From assembly GCF_900116105.1 (NCBI RefSeq), contig NZ_FPAC01000001.1, positions 300,862 to 364,861 on the forward strand: 64,000 nucleotides of DNA, written 5' to 3'. Position 1 is the first letter of the stretch. Each line of letters starts with the position of its first letter. Source of the stretch: Paenibacillus sp. 453mf. GTDB taxonomy: Bacteria > Bacillota > Bacilli > Paenibacillales > Paenibacillaceae. Below are positions 1-8,473 of this stretch, piece by piece. Made by a program: the position numbers and the translations under genes. The notes beneath the pieces were generated by a model that worked only from the letters and a program-made list of their open reading frames with translations, did no database searches and was not told the DNA's origin.

Positions 1-719
1 AAGTAATCAATTCCTAGCGCATCGTGAGGGGTGGCCGGCGCATTCTGACCGGCCCAAATATTAAGCCCGATATGATGGTGATATCCACCAGCAGACACAA
101 ATACCGCTTGAAAGCGTGGATCATCCAGCACAATATCAAATCCAAGCAGCTTGTTGTAGAATTCGCGGGCTGCTGGGAGGCTGGATATATGAAAATGCAC
201 ATGGCCGATGACGGTGTCTGCAGGCAGTCCGGTAAACGGCTTATCGCCCGCCAGCGCGAGCAGTCCGTGAACATCGACAGGATCACTTCCCATAATATAA
301 TGATTCTTCTCATCGCGGCGCCATACACTTCTTGGCCGGTCAGCATAAATCTCAATGCCGTGTCCATCCGGATCGTTAATGTACAGTGCTTCACTGACAC
401 TGTGATCGCCTTGACCAATTTCAATACCGCTGTCAATCAGTTGACGAAGTGCAAGACCCAGGGATTCCCGGTCTGGCAGAAGAATGGCAAAGTGGTACAG
501 CCCGGCATGGCTTCTTGAGCGGATCGGCTTGGGATCCGTAAGCTCCTCCAATACGACAAGTGAACGGACACCGTCACTGGTTAGTACGGCCTGTTTTCCA
601 TGCTGAGACAGCACCTTGAGTCCTACGACTCGTTCATAAAAATCGATAGAGCGTGTAAGCTCGCTGACGCGAAGCTTCACTTCGCCCAGCGTTGTAGCGG
701 GATGAATAGAGTATGTCAT
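1..719 (-). CDS. VOC-family ring-cleaving dioxygenase / glyoxalase, CatE-like (3' end cut by window)
   Basis: Open from ATG at 719 to the window edge (239 codons visible, C-terminus missing). It begins MTYSIHPATTLGEVKLRV and contains two vicinal-oxygen-chelate modules: the first has SRSHAGLYHFAILL and NDPDGHGIEIYAD, the second GHVHFHISSLPAAREFYNKL. This arrangement is typical of catechol 2,3-dioxygenase-like CatE proteins, which open catechol rings in quinone and diamide stress, though other VOC proteins share it. AAGGAGG lies about ten bases upstream of the start. A long inverted repeat at 765-799 sits in the promoter region and suggests repressor control. The exact substrate cannot be read from the sequence. 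Confidence 0.8.
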   Translation of the reverse strand, partial: MTYSIHPATTLGEVKLRVSELTRSIDFYERVVGLKVLSQHGKQAVLTSDGVRSLVVLEELTDPKPIRSRSHAGLYHFAILLPDRESLGLALRQLIDSGIEIGQGDHSVSEALYINDPDGHGIEIYADRPRSVWRRDEKNHYIMGSDPVDVHGLLALAGDKPFTGLPADTVIGHVHFHISSLPAAREFYNKLLGFDIVLDDPRFQAVFVSAGGYHHHIGLNIWAGQNAPATPHDALGIDY

Positions 720-764
720 GTGTTTAATAGCCTCCTTGATCATGTCCATATGAACTAAAAAATT

Positions 765-799
765 ACTAACTTACATTAAGTTACTTTATGTAAGTTAGT
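765..799. promoter_or_regulatory. Perfect 12-bp inverted repeat, probable repressor operator of the catE-like gene
   Basis: ACTAACTTACAT at 765-776 is exactly complementary to ATGTAAGTTAGT at 788-799, with an 11-base spacer that itself contains a third TTAC-type half site. It lies 46 bases upstream of the start codon of the leftward dioxygenase gene. In Bacillus the catDE genes are repressed by thiol-sensing HxlR/DUF24 regulators (YodB, CatR) at palindromes of this general type. Assignment to that family is inference. Confidence 0.6.
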
Positions 800-924
800 A
801 TATAGTGTCTCTATGGACGCGTCAATGATAACGTACATACATGTAAACAAGAATCCAGATGACCAAATAATCAAATGACGGACGATCAGGCCAAAGCTGT
901 AATGTAAAGCTTCTCAAGCTAAGA

Positions 925-1848
925 TTAAGCACCTGTCTCTTTCTTTTTGGCGGTTTTGCGCTTCGTCTTCGGCTTGACGACCGGTTCTTCGCGGTTGTCT
1001 TCTGCGGAGGCATCCTTTTTACGAGTAGTCCGTTTCTTGGCAGGCTTGGCCGGTCCTGGATCGGTTACAATCGGTGGCTGCTGCTGAGTGGCCTCAATAC
1101 TTGCTTGAAGCGCCGCCATAAGATCGACGACATTCGCTTCCGGCTTGGCTGGAGCAATCTTGTACTCTTCCCCTGCGACTTTATGATTTATGAGTTCAAG
1201 CAGTTTTTCGCGATAATCGTCAGTATATTTCTCCGGGTCGAATGGCGTACTGAGCTGATCGATCAGCATTTTGGCCATCGTGAGCTCCTTGTCGTTGACC
1301 GCAATATTCTCGGGAAGATTAGGTACCTGGGACACAGGACGGATCTCATCAGGGTAAAATATCGTCTCAATCGCAAGACAATCCTCCAGCACTCGAATAG
1401 CCGCAAGGCTGCTCTTTGAACGGATGGAGATTTTGGCAATTCCAATCTTGCCTGTTTCCCGCATGGCAGTCATCAGCAGCTGATAAGCATTGCCTCCAGA
1501 CTGATCAGGAGATAAATAATAGGTCTTCTGAAAGTAAATCGGATCAATATCCGTTAAATTGACGAAATCAAGTATCGAAATGCTCTTATTGGCCTGCTCG
1601 GACAGCTGATCCAGCTCATCCTTCTCAAACAGCACAAATTTTCCTTTCTCGTATTCGTACCCCTTAGTAATTTCCTCCCATTTCACTTCTTCATCGCAGG
1701 ATGGACATTTGCGAATATAACTGAGCGGACTGCCGCATTCGGTATGAATATATCGCATCGAAATATCCTTGTCCTCGGTAGCAGAGAACATTTTGACTGG
1801 GACATGAACCAGTCCGAAGCTGATCGCGCCTTTCCAGACGGTATGCAT
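925..1848 (-). CDS. ku: Non-homologous end-joining protein Ku
   Basis: A 307-residue bacterial Ku homodimer subunit that binds DNA double-strand ends and recruits LigD, in spore formers mainly for repair during germination. The N-terminus MHTVWKGAISFGLVHVPVKM is characteristic. Cysteines at about 38, 48 and 51 form a CxxC-type pair. The Ku core runs to about residue 250 and is followed by a lysine-rich tail that in other Ku proteins contacts DNA. Two in-frame ATGs are possible (1854 and 1848); AAGGAGGG touches the first and is six to seven bases from the second, so 1848 is chosen. No ligD lies next to it in the window. Confidence 0.95.
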   Translation of the reverse strand: MHTVWKGAISFGLVHVPVKMFSATEDKDISMRYIHTECGSPLSYIRKCPSCDEEVKWEEITKGYEYEKGKFVLFEKDELDQLSEQANKSISILDFVNLTDIDPIYFQKTYYLSPDQSGGNAYQLLMTAMRETGKIGIAKISIRSKSSLAAIRVLEDCLAIETIFYPDEIRPVSQVPNLPENIAVNDKELTMAKMLIDQLSTPFDPEKYTDDYREKLLELINHKVAGEEYKIAPAKPEANVVDLMAALQASIEATQQQPPIVTDPGPAKPAKKRTTRKKDASAEDNREEPVVKPKTKRKTAKKKETGA

Positions 1849-2032
1849 GATCATCCCTCCTTATATAATTTGTTGTATTATCCTTCTTGCTATTATGGGC
1901 AAAAAGAGACGGTTATAACCTTATTGAATGGAAGCTGAAGAAGCTTTAGGAGGCATAATTTAAGAACTTCGTGCATGAATATCGCTTCATCTGGACATAT
2001 TACGGATTAAAAAATGGTGAAGGGGAGACGAC

Positions 2033-2356
2033 ATGTCCAGAACAAGCGATATGTACGAGCCGGAGAGAAGAGACAGGGAGAATGGAGATGCAGGTGGATT
2101 TGATCAATTCTTGGATGCTCTCAGCGGGACGGATATGCTTGCTGTCGATATGGTGGATTGGCATGAGGTAACAACGCCAGAAGCAAGAGATGAAGAGACG
2201 ATGGAGGAAACAGCGTTCGACGTCGATCGTATGGTGAACGAGGGCCTGGGCGGTGGACAGGTCACTTACGACAATGGATATATCGGAGACAGCACTTCAG
2301 ATGCATTATTTGATGAGCATGAGCTGGAGATTAATAAGGAAGAAGGAGATCTATAA
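2033..2356 (+). CDS. Uncharacterised small acidic protein, cotranscribed with sspH
   Basis: A 107-residue, very acidic protein with no recognisable domain, rich in Asp, Glu, Met and Gly. The ATG is preceded by AAGGGGAG at good spacing. Its stop codon is one base from the start of the spore-protein gene sspH and the two share a terminator, so it is probably made in the forespore as well. That link is inference from position only. No signal peptide or membrane segment is visible. Confidence 0.65.
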   Translation: MSRTSDMYEPERRDRENGDAGGFDQFLDALSGTDMLAVDMVDWHEVTTPEARDEETMEETAFDVDRMVNEGLGGGQVTYDNGYIGDSTSDALFDEHELEINKEEGDL

Positions 2357-2357
2357 C

Positions 2358-2543
2358 ATGATGAATGCAAACCGTGCAAAAGCAATTTATGAGGCGAAGG
2401 AAAATATCCCCGTCAAGCTGGACGGGGAACAACCCGTATGGATTGAGCATGTGGACGTAGAGAACCAAATGGCAACCGTGCAGATCGGTAACAATCCGCT
2501 GGAGACGCATACGGTCCGAGTGGATCGTCTGGTCGAGAGCTAA
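2358..2543 (+). CDS. sspH: H-type small acid-soluble spore protein
   Basis: A 61-residue protein with the SspH-family pattern: MNANRAKAIYEAKENIPV, then PVWIEHVD and a TVQIG segment. SspH is a minor core protein of spores synthesised in the forespore. AAGGAG at 2343-2348 precedes ATG 2358; a second ATG directly after it (2361) is an alternative start. It is the last gene of a two-gene unit and is followed by a strong hairpin terminator. The family is called with confidence from the N-terminal motif; its role beyond being a spore component is not well defined. Confidence 0.88.
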   Translation: MMNANRAKAIYEAKENIPVKLDGEQPVWIEHVDVENQMATVQIGNNPLETHTVRVDRLVES

Positions 2544-2562
2544 TCATACGATAATGAATATG

Positions 2563-2591
2563 AACCCGGGGTCATAGTACCCCGGGTTTTG
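2563..2591 (+). terminator. Rho-independent terminator after sspH
   Basis: AACCCGGGG (2563-2571) pairs with CCCCGGGTT (2580-2588), with an 8-base loop and a short T run. Confidence 0.85.
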
Positions 2592-2712
2592 TGTGTCTTC
2601 CTTACCTTGCTTGGGAAGATGGAGAACTATATAATAAGATGAAGGATTTGACCTGAAACTAGTGAAATGCATTGTTATTGCTTGAATGATAGACCGAAAG
2701 AAGGTTAGCATA

Positions 2713-3195
2713 TTGAATCACGAGCATCAGGAGTGGGAGTACCACTCCAGTAGTGTACAGGATACAGAGCGGCTTGCTGCCCATCTGGCCAGACTCGCGG
2801 TGCCTGGCTCGGTTATCGCCCTTGATGGTGATCTGGGTGCAGGGAAGACGGCATTTTCCAAATATTTTGCACAGTACCTAGGTGTAGAGGGCGTCGTGAA
2901 TAGTCCAACCTTTACATTGATCAAGGAATATGAAGGCAGACTTGCACTGTATCATATGGATGTCTACCGGATTACGCTCGATGAAGCAGAGGGGCTCGGG
3001 CTGGATGAATATTTCTATGGCAATGGTGTAAGCCTGGTCGAATGGTCCAGTATTATCTCTGAGCTGCTGCCGGAGGCTCATCTGCATATCCAGATGACGG
3101 TGACGGAGACGGGAGAACGTGTCATTCGTTTGAATGGTTACGGCTCGCCTTACACGGACTGGTGCGAAGATTTGAAGAGAAGTGGAGTCGATTGA
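2713..3195 (+). CDS. tsaE: tRNA t6A biosynthesis ATPase TsaE
   Basis: A P-loop ATPase that works with TsaB and TsaD to place threonylcarbamoyl on A37 of tRNAs reading ANN codons. The Walker A motif GDLGAGKT is at about residues 39-46, followed by the family signature VNSPTFTLIKEY and LYHMDVYR. The start is put at TTG 2713 because AAGAAGG (2698-2704) is eight bases upstream; an in-frame ATG at 2686 has no good ribosome site. With this start the protein has 160 residues, normal for the family. It heads the operon tsaE-tsaB-rimI-tsaD. Confidence 0.93.
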   Translation: MNHEHQEWEYHSSSVQDTERLAAHLARLAVPGSVIALDGDLGAGKTAFSKYFAQYLGVEGVVNSPTFTLIKEYEGRLALYHMDVYRITLDEAEGLGLDEYFYGNGVSLVEWSSIISELLPEAHLHIQMTVTETGERVIRLNGYGSPYTDWCEDLKRSGVD

Positions 3196-3197
3196 GG

Positions 3198-4019
3198 ATG
3201 AACGAAGAACGGAAGCCGCGTGAGCGGTTTTTGGCGTTGGATACGTCAACAGCGGTACTTGCTGCGGCATTGATGGAGAACGAGACGGTGCTCTCTGAGT
3301 CGAATTCACGTACGGAGCGGAATCATGCCGTGCATGTGGTTCAGGCGCTAGAGGACCTTATGAAAGAACAACATATAGAACGAACGGAGATCGGCGGTAT
3401 TGCCGTTGGAATTGGCCCCGGCTCCTACACCGGTATCCGCATCGCGGTAACGGCTGCGAAGACGCTTGCCTGGGCGTGGGGTGTGCCTGTTGCATCCGTG
3501 TCCAGCCTGGAAGCACTGGCTTGGGGAGGAATTGGTTCTCTCAAGGACAACAAGAAGATTGGAGCAGCTTCAACGGATTCAGGAAATCGAGTGAAGGCAG
3601 AGCAGGTACAATACTGGGTCGTTCCCCTGATGGATGCGAGAAGAGGACAAGCCTACACCGCATGGTTTGAAGGATACGATGCTGAGAAGCCAATGCACCG
3701 GCTTGAAGAGGACGGCATTCGGCTGGTCGAGCCATGGACGGAGAAGCTTGCTGAGCAGTATGAGCAGGCAGAAGCTTCAAGCCGGCCTGCAGGCATTATT
3801 TTTGCAGGGGAAGTGTCGCAACACGCAGAGACGATCGAGAAGCTGAGAGACCGTTTGTCTTGTGAGCTTGTGCTTATGCCGTATGACATGGAAGGAAGAT
3901 ATGTGGGCAAGCTGGGTGCTATGAAGCTTAAGGCGGGTCAACACGATGATGTGCATACGCTCATTCCGAATTACACACAGCTTGCGGAAGCAGAAGCCAA
4001 TCTTCTACGCAAAGGATGA
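3198..4019 (+). CDS. tsaB: tRNA t6A biosynthesis protein TsaB
   Basis: A 273-residue ASKHA-fold partner of TsaD in the t6A complex. It begins MNEERKPRERFLALDTSTAVL, and IAVGIGPGSYTGIRIAV with KTLAWAWGVPVASVSSLEA marks the family core. ATG 3198 lies two bases after the tsaE stop; an upstream in-frame ATG at 3162 falls inside tsaE and is less likely. The segment at about residues 110-140 carries a short insertion rich in Lys, Ser and Gly. The stop overlaps the rimI start (ATGA), which indicates translational coupling. Confidence 0.93.
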   Translation: MNEERKPRERFLALDTSTAVLAAALMENETVLSESNSRTERNHAVHVVQALEDLMKEQHIERTEIGGIAVGIGPGSYTGIRIAVTAAKTLAWAWGVPVASVSSLEALAWGGIGSLKDNKKIGAASTDSGNRVKAEQVQYWVVPLMDARRGQAYTAWFEGYDAEKPMHRLEEDGIRLVEPWTEKLAEQYEQAEASSRPAGIIFAGEVSQHAETIEKLRDRLSCELVLMPYDMEGRYVGKLGAMKLKAGQHDDVHTLIPNYTQLAEAEANLLRKG

Positions 4020-4561
4020 AGGGAGTCGTACGTTGGGGCATGGAGAGCAAGGAGCAAACCGGACGGTTGGAATTTAGATTTATGAAGCTGGAGGATATTC
4101 CAGATGTACTCGTCATAGAGCAAGAGTGTTTTACCCTGCCGTGGACGGAAACGGCGTTCGTGAATGAGCTGACACAGAATCATTTTGCGAAATATATGAT
4201 CATGGAATTGGACGGTAAGGCTATCGGGTATGCCGGAATGTGGACGATTGTTGATGAAGCCCATATTACGAATATTGCGGTGAGAGAAGCCTACCGTGGA
4301 CGGAAGCTGGGCGAGAAGCTGCTCCATGAGATAATGAAGACGGCAGCTTACCTGGGGATGTCGAGAATGACACTCGAAGTACGATTATCCAATACCGTAG
4401 CCCAGAACCTGTATAAGAAAAAAGGATTCAAGCCTTCAGGACTCCGTAAGGGGTATTATTCGGATAATAATGAAGATGCGCTTATTATGTGGGCTGACCT
4501 GCCTGCCAGCATTGATCATGGTTCTGATGGTGAAGAGGAAGGAAGTTTAAAGGATTCATGA
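4016..4561 (+). CDS. rimI: Ribosomal protein S18 alanine N-acetyltransferase RimI
   Basis: A GNAT-fold acetyltransferase of 181 residues that acetylates the N-terminus of S18. The acetyl-CoA loop is the R-x-x-G-x-G/L type (YRGRKLGEKLL), preceded by ITNIAVREAYR and followed by LEVRLSNTVAQNLYKKKGF and GYYSDNNEDALIMW. ATG 4016 overlaps the tsaB stop; a second in-frame ATG at 4040 would give a shorter N-terminus closer to many homologues. The last 20 residues are acidic and not conserved. The stop overlaps the tsaD start. Confidence 0.92.
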   Translation: MKGVVRWGMESKEQTGRLEFRFMKLEDIPDVLVIEQECFTLPWTETAFVNELTQNHFAKYMIMELDGKAIGYAGMWTIVDEAHITNIAVREAYRGRKLGEKLLHEIMKTAAYLGMSRMTLEVRLSNTVAQNLYKKKGFKPSGLRKGYYSDNNEDALIMWADLPASIDHGSDGEEEGSLKDS

Positions 4562-5604
4562 CACACTCATCCGATACATTACAATCCAGTTATATACTTG
4601 CTGTCGAAACCAGCTGTGATGAAACCTCGGTGTCTGTCGTCAAGGACGGACACGAGGTACTAGCGAACCTCATCTCCAGCCAGGTGGAGACGCACAAAGC
4701 ATTTGGCGGCGTTGTTCCGGAGGTCGCATCCCGCAAGCACGTAGAGGTCATTACCCTGATGCTCGAAGAGGCGATTACCACTTCGGGAATTAAACCGCAG
4801 GATCTATCGGCTATTGCCGTCACCCAGGGGCCGGGCCTTGTCGGGGCTCTGCTGGTAGGGATTGTTGCAGCGAAGACACTCGCGATGGCACTTGGCAAGC
4901 CGCTCATTGCAACTCATCATATTGCTGGGCACATCTATGCGAACCGTTTAATTGAAGAGCTGGAGTATCCGGCAATGTCACTCGTCGTATCCGGGGGACA
5001 TACGGAGCTTGTGCATATGGAAGCAGAAGGGAAATTCGAAGTGATTGGCCGAACGCGCGATGATGCGGTGGGCGAAGCCTATGACAAGGTGGCTCGTGCA
5101 CTGGGTTGTCCCTACCCGGGAGGTCCCCATGTGGATCGCATGGCGCATGAGGCGGATCACGCGGTGACCCTTCCCAGGGTATGGCTGGAGGCTGATTCCT
5201 ATGATTTCAGCTTCAGCGGACTTAAATCTGCCGTGCTCAATGTGGTGAACCAAGCATCCATGAAGAAGGAAACGCTTGACCCGGCAGCGGTGGCCCGGGG
5301 GTTCCAGGAGTCCGTTGTTGAGGTGCTGGTCGAAAAAGCCATTCGAGCCGTGCGTGCCTATGGATCGAAGCAGCTTCTATTAAGCGGAGGCGTAGCGGCA
5401 AACCGTGGACTGCGCAAGGCGCTGGAGGAGCGTTGTGCCAAGGAGGGCATTCATCTTCTGATCCCACCGATGGAGTTTTGCACAGATAATGCAGCTATGA
5501 TTGGCGCGGCAGCACATCTGAAATGGCAGCGAGGCGAGCTGGCCGGCCTTGATTTGCAGGCACAGCCGGGGCTGTCACTCGAAGCGTGGTCCGTTAAATC
5601 CTAA
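4558..5604 (+). CDS. tsaD: tRNA N6-adenosine threonylcarbamoyltransferase TsaD (Gcp)
   Basis: The catalytic subunit of the t6A complex, 348 residues. The iron-binding HIAGH is at about residues 121-125; the ASKHA features ILAVETSCDETSVS, AVTQGPGLVGALLVG, VSGGHTEL, GEAYDKVAR and LLSGGVAANR are all present. It is the last gene of the operon, overlaps rimI by four bases and ends at a strong hairpin. In B. subtilis the homologue gcp sits at the same place next to the ABC-F gene ydiF. Confidence 0.96.
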   Translation: MTHSSDTLQSSYILAVETSCDETSVSVVKDGHEVLANLISSQVETHKAFGGVVPEVASRKHVEVITLMLEEAITTSGIKPQDLSAIAVTQGPGLVGALLVGIVAAKTLAMALGKPLIATHHIAGHIYANRLIEELEYPAMSLVVSGGHTELVHMEAEGKFEVIGRTRDDAVGEAYDKVARALGCPYPGGPHVDRMAHEADHAVTLPRVWLEADSYDFSFSGLKSAVLNVVNQASMKKETLDPAAVARGFQESVVEVLVEKAIRAVRAYGSKQLLLSGGVAANRGLRKALEERCAKEGIHLLIPPMEFCTDNAAMIGAAAHLKWQRGELAGLDLQAQPGLSLEAWSVKS

Positions 5605-5632
5605 GTGCGATAAAGATTATATAGACTAGTAC

Positions 5633-5664
5633 AAGCTCGTCCATCAATAAGGACGAGCTTCTTT
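5633..5664 (+). terminator. Terminator of the tsaEB-rimI-tsaD operon
   Basis: AAGCTCGTCC (5633-5642) pairs with GGACGAGCTT (5651-5660), then a short pyrimidine-rich tail. Confidence 0.8.
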
Positions 5665-5781
5665 GCATTTGTCGAGGGACACGAACTTGTATCGATTGTC
5701 GAAATGGACAATAACATAGTCCCATTACCGATCAGGCAAAGTACGAACATAATTATATTTTATGATTGGGAGGTCAGCATA

Positions 5782-5886
5782 ATGGATTTAGTAAAACAAA
5801 TAGGAAGTGAATGCTAACAGTTGATGAGTATTTACAAGGGGCTTATTGATGGTGGTTTTGTTTATCCAGATGTAGAAGATTTCTGA
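5782..5886 (+). pseudogene. Possible remnant of a small gene
   Basis: GGGAGG precedes ATG 5782, which opens an 11-codon frame MDLVKQIGSEC ending at 5817. The same frame continues after the stop as LMSIYKGLIDGGFVYPDVEDF and stops again at 5886. Shifted by one base, MLTVDEYLQGAY is read across the break. The peptides look coding rather than random, so a disrupted small gene is plausible. The family is not recognised, and the call is weak. Confidence 0.3.
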
Positions 5887-5977
5887 GAAGGAAACATCAA
5901 ACGTGATGCTTCCCCTCTTGTCGAAATCAAGCATAGCAATTACTCAAAAGTCGTAAAATGTCAATATGTGCACAATT

Positions 5978-6203
5978 TTATCCACATATCCGGAAGAATT
6001 TGGGGATAAATCCCGAAAGTCGAATTTGGACATGTTTTCGAAAATGAATGAAAATGGCCTCATCTAGTTATTAAAAAAATGTGGATAATGTGGACAATTT
6101 GGTGGATAATATTGGTTTTTCTATAAAACACCCACTATAACGCCAAAAAAACAGCCTTAACGGCTGTTCTAATGGATATATTATCCACTTTTGTTGTGGA
6201 TAA
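5978..6203. promoter_or_regulatory. DnaA-box cluster between tsaD and the ABC-F gene
   Basis: Three perfect TTATCCACA boxes occur at 5978-5986 (+), 6080-6088 (-) and 6195-6203 (-). Four sites with a single mismatch lie at 6001-6009 (-), 6089-6097 (-), 6101-6109 (-) and 6181-6189 (+). Seven sites in 226 bases of non-coding, AT-rich DNA are far more than expected by chance. DnaA binds this 9-mer, and clusters outside oriC titrate DnaA and restrain initiation in B. subtilis, where a cluster at gcp is, as far as I recall, one of those described. Confidence 0.85.
6144..6169 (-). terminator. Terminator of the ABC-F gene
   Basis: Read leftward, AACAGCC (6168-6162) pairs with GGCTGTT (6156-6150) and is followed by a run of T. 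It lies inside the DnaA-box cluster. Confidence 0.8.
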
Positions 6204-6257
6204 TGTTGTTAATTATTGCAATGAAGAAAAATGTGAAGATATTTTGAATGCTTTATA

Positions 6258-8204
6258 TTACTCGGCCAGAGCTTCCCATTCTTCATAAGCTGTGCTGAGA
6301 TTCGACTTTAATGTCTCAATATGCTGCTGAATCTCCTGGAGCTTCATATAATCCTGATACACTTCAGGCTTGGCCATTTCTGCCTGTTGAGCTTCAATCT
6401 GCTCCTCAAGGGTAGAAATTTGTACTTCCAGGCTGTCCAGCTTCCGCTGCCGGTTTCTTTCCTCTCGCTTGGCTTGCTTCTCTGCCTGGAAGCTCGCGGC
6501 TCCGGATTTCTCAGGAGCTGTCTCAACTACAGTCGTTTTATTGGCAGCTGTTTGCTGCTCAAGACGTTCCTGGGCAATCTCCTCAAGGTCTTGTTTCTTC
6601 TGGACATAGTCATCATAATTTCCTAGGAAATGCTGGGTGCCTTCCGGATTCAATTCAATGATCTGCTCTGCCATTTTGTTCAGGAAGTAGCGGTCATGCG
6701 AGATGAACAGCAGGGTGCCTTCATAGTCGATCAGAGCAGATTCCAACACTTCCTTGCTGAACAGATCCAGATGGTTCGTCGGCTCGTCCAGAATGAGGAC
6801 GTTGGATTCCTGCAGCATAAGCTTGGCAAGGGAGACACGGGCTTTTTCTCCGCCGCTTAAGGAGCTGATCTTCTTGGTCACATCATCACCGCTGAAGAGG
6901 AAATTACCAAGCACGGTCCGAATACGCGCTTCCTCCATGTGAGGATACTCGCTCCATAGCTCTTCAAGCACTGTGTTTTGTGGATTGAGGCCGGTCTGCT
7001 CCTGGTCGTAGTAGCCTACCTTAATCTTGGTGCCCCAGTTGATGGTCCCAGTTCTCGGATTCATCTGTCCGGTGAGACATTTCAGTAACGTAGATTTGCC
7101 AATACCGTTGGGTCCGATGAGGGCGACCGTCTCGCCGCGGCGCAGATCAAAGGCAGCATGCTCGAACAGCGGCTTGCTCGGATCTTCAAAGCTTACAGAG
7201 AGGTCTCGGACCTGCAGCACCTCTTTGCCAGACATATAAGCGATATCAAATGAGAAGTGGGCCTTCTTCAGCTCGCCCTGCGGACGATCCAGACGATCCA
7301 TCTTCTCCAGTGCCCTACGCCGGCTCTGCGCTCTCTTGGTCGTGGATGCACGGACGATATTCCGCTGTACAAAAGCCTCCATCTTCGCGATTTCATCCTG
7401 CTGCTTCTCATATTGCTTCAGCTGAGACTCGTACTCTGCAGCCTTGATCTCCATGTAACGGCTGTAATTGCCTGTATATTTCTTGGAGCGATGACGCTCA
7501 ATTTCAACGATGCTCGTCACCAGCCGGTCGAGAAAATACCGGTCATGGGATACGACGAGCAGTGCGCCGGAGTAACTGCGAAGATAGTCTTCAAGCCAGG
7601 TTAGTGTTTCAATGTCCAGATGGTTCGTCGGCTCATCCAGCATGAGCAGATCAGGGGCCAGCAGCAATATCCGTGCAAGGGCAAGTCTGGTCTTCTGACC
7701 GCCGCTTAGTGTGGATATCTTCGTATCTGCCGGGAATTCTCCAAAGCCCATACCGTGCAGTACACTGCGGATCCTTGTTTCAATCTCATAACCGCCCCGA
7801 TCCTTGAACCAATCGGAACGTCTGGCGTATCGCTCGAGTAATTCTGCGTATTTCTTCTCGTCTTCCATTTGCTTCGGATCAGAGATCTGCTGCTCCATGC
7901 GCCGAAGCTCGGCTTCTGCTTCTATCAGGTCGGCAAATACCTTGCGCATCTCCTCCCAGATCGTCCCGTCCGATTCAAGTCCGCTGTTCTGAGCGAGATA
8001 TCCGAGCGTGGTTTCCTTGGCTTTGAAGATCTGACCTCCGTCATAGGACATTTCTCCTGCGAGGATCTTCAGCAGTGTAGATTTGCCTGCGCCGTTGACA
8101 CCGACAAGTCCGATGCGTTCACGCTCTAATATTTGTAGGCTGACACCTTCAAGAATACTGTCAATGCCGTATCTTTTAATAATTCCACTAGCCTGAAAAA
8201 GCAT
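6258..8204 (-). CDS. ydiF: ABC-F family ATP-binding protein (YdiF type)
   Basis: A soluble protein of 648 residues with two ABC domains and no membrane segment, the layout of ABC-F factors that act on the ribosome. First domain: Walker A GVNGAGKST at about 35-43, LSGGQ at about 165, LLMLDEPTNHLD. Second domain: GPNGIGKST near 366, LSGGEKARVSLAKLM and LILDEPTNHLD. A charged linker separates them, and a coiled-coil C-terminal region rich in Glu, Gln and Lys (about 540-640) matches the YdiF/Uup group. GGAGG precedes ATG 8204. Whether it gives antibiotic protection or has a housekeeping role is not visible. Confidence 0.93.
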   Translation of the reverse strand: MLFQASGIIKRYGIDSILEGVSLQILERERIGLVGVNGAGKSTLLKILAGEMSYDGGQIFKAKETTLGYLAQNSGLESDGTIWEEMRKVFADLIEAEAELRRMEQQISDPKQMEDEKKYAELLERYARRSDWFKDRGGYEIETRIRSVLHGMGFGEFPADTKISTLSGGQKTRLALARILLLAPDLLMLDEPTNHLDIETLTWLEDYLRSYSGALLVVSHDRYFLDRLVTSIVEIERHRSKKYTGNYSRYMEIKAAEYESQLKQYEKQQDEIAKMEAFVQRNIVRASTTKRAQSRRRALEKMDRLDRPQGELKKAHFSFDIAYMSGKEVLQVRDLSVSFEDPSKPLFEHAAFDLRRGETVALIGPNGIGKSTLLKCLTGQMNPRTGTINWGTKIKVGYYDQEQTGLNPQNTVLEELWSEYPHMEEARIRTVLGNFLFSGDDVTKKISSLSGGEKARVSLAKLMLQESNVLILDEPTNHLDLFSKEVLESALIDYEGTLLFISHDRYFLNKMAEQIIELNPEGTQHFLGNYDDYVQKKQDLEEIAQERLEQQTAANKTTVVETAPEKSGAASFQAEKQAKREERNRQRKLDSLEVQISTLEEQIEAQQAEMAKPEVYQDYMKLQEIQQHIETLKSNLSTAYEEWEALAE

Positions 8205-8473
8205 GATGGTTCCTCCGTTAATATAATCTTCGTTCTAAAGCTGAACATGCCTATAAACATACTATTTCTAGTGTACATGAAAAAGGGCAGCTTTGCATTG
8301 CATAGAACATGTTAAAACATTTAGATAGAGCGTTTTAATGTGCTTTATTCTCTCCTTGAGGCTTATAGTCTTTTCTTCAAATAGATGATAAACTAAAAAA
8401 TGAAATGAAAGCATGTAATCCATTTCATATGTTTCATTCATATAATGATTAGTGGATTGGAAGGTGCGGATCA

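Noticed and set aside
24..518. 164-codon rightward frame
   Set aside because: Shadow of the leftward CatE-like gene, whose protein has clear VOC motifs.
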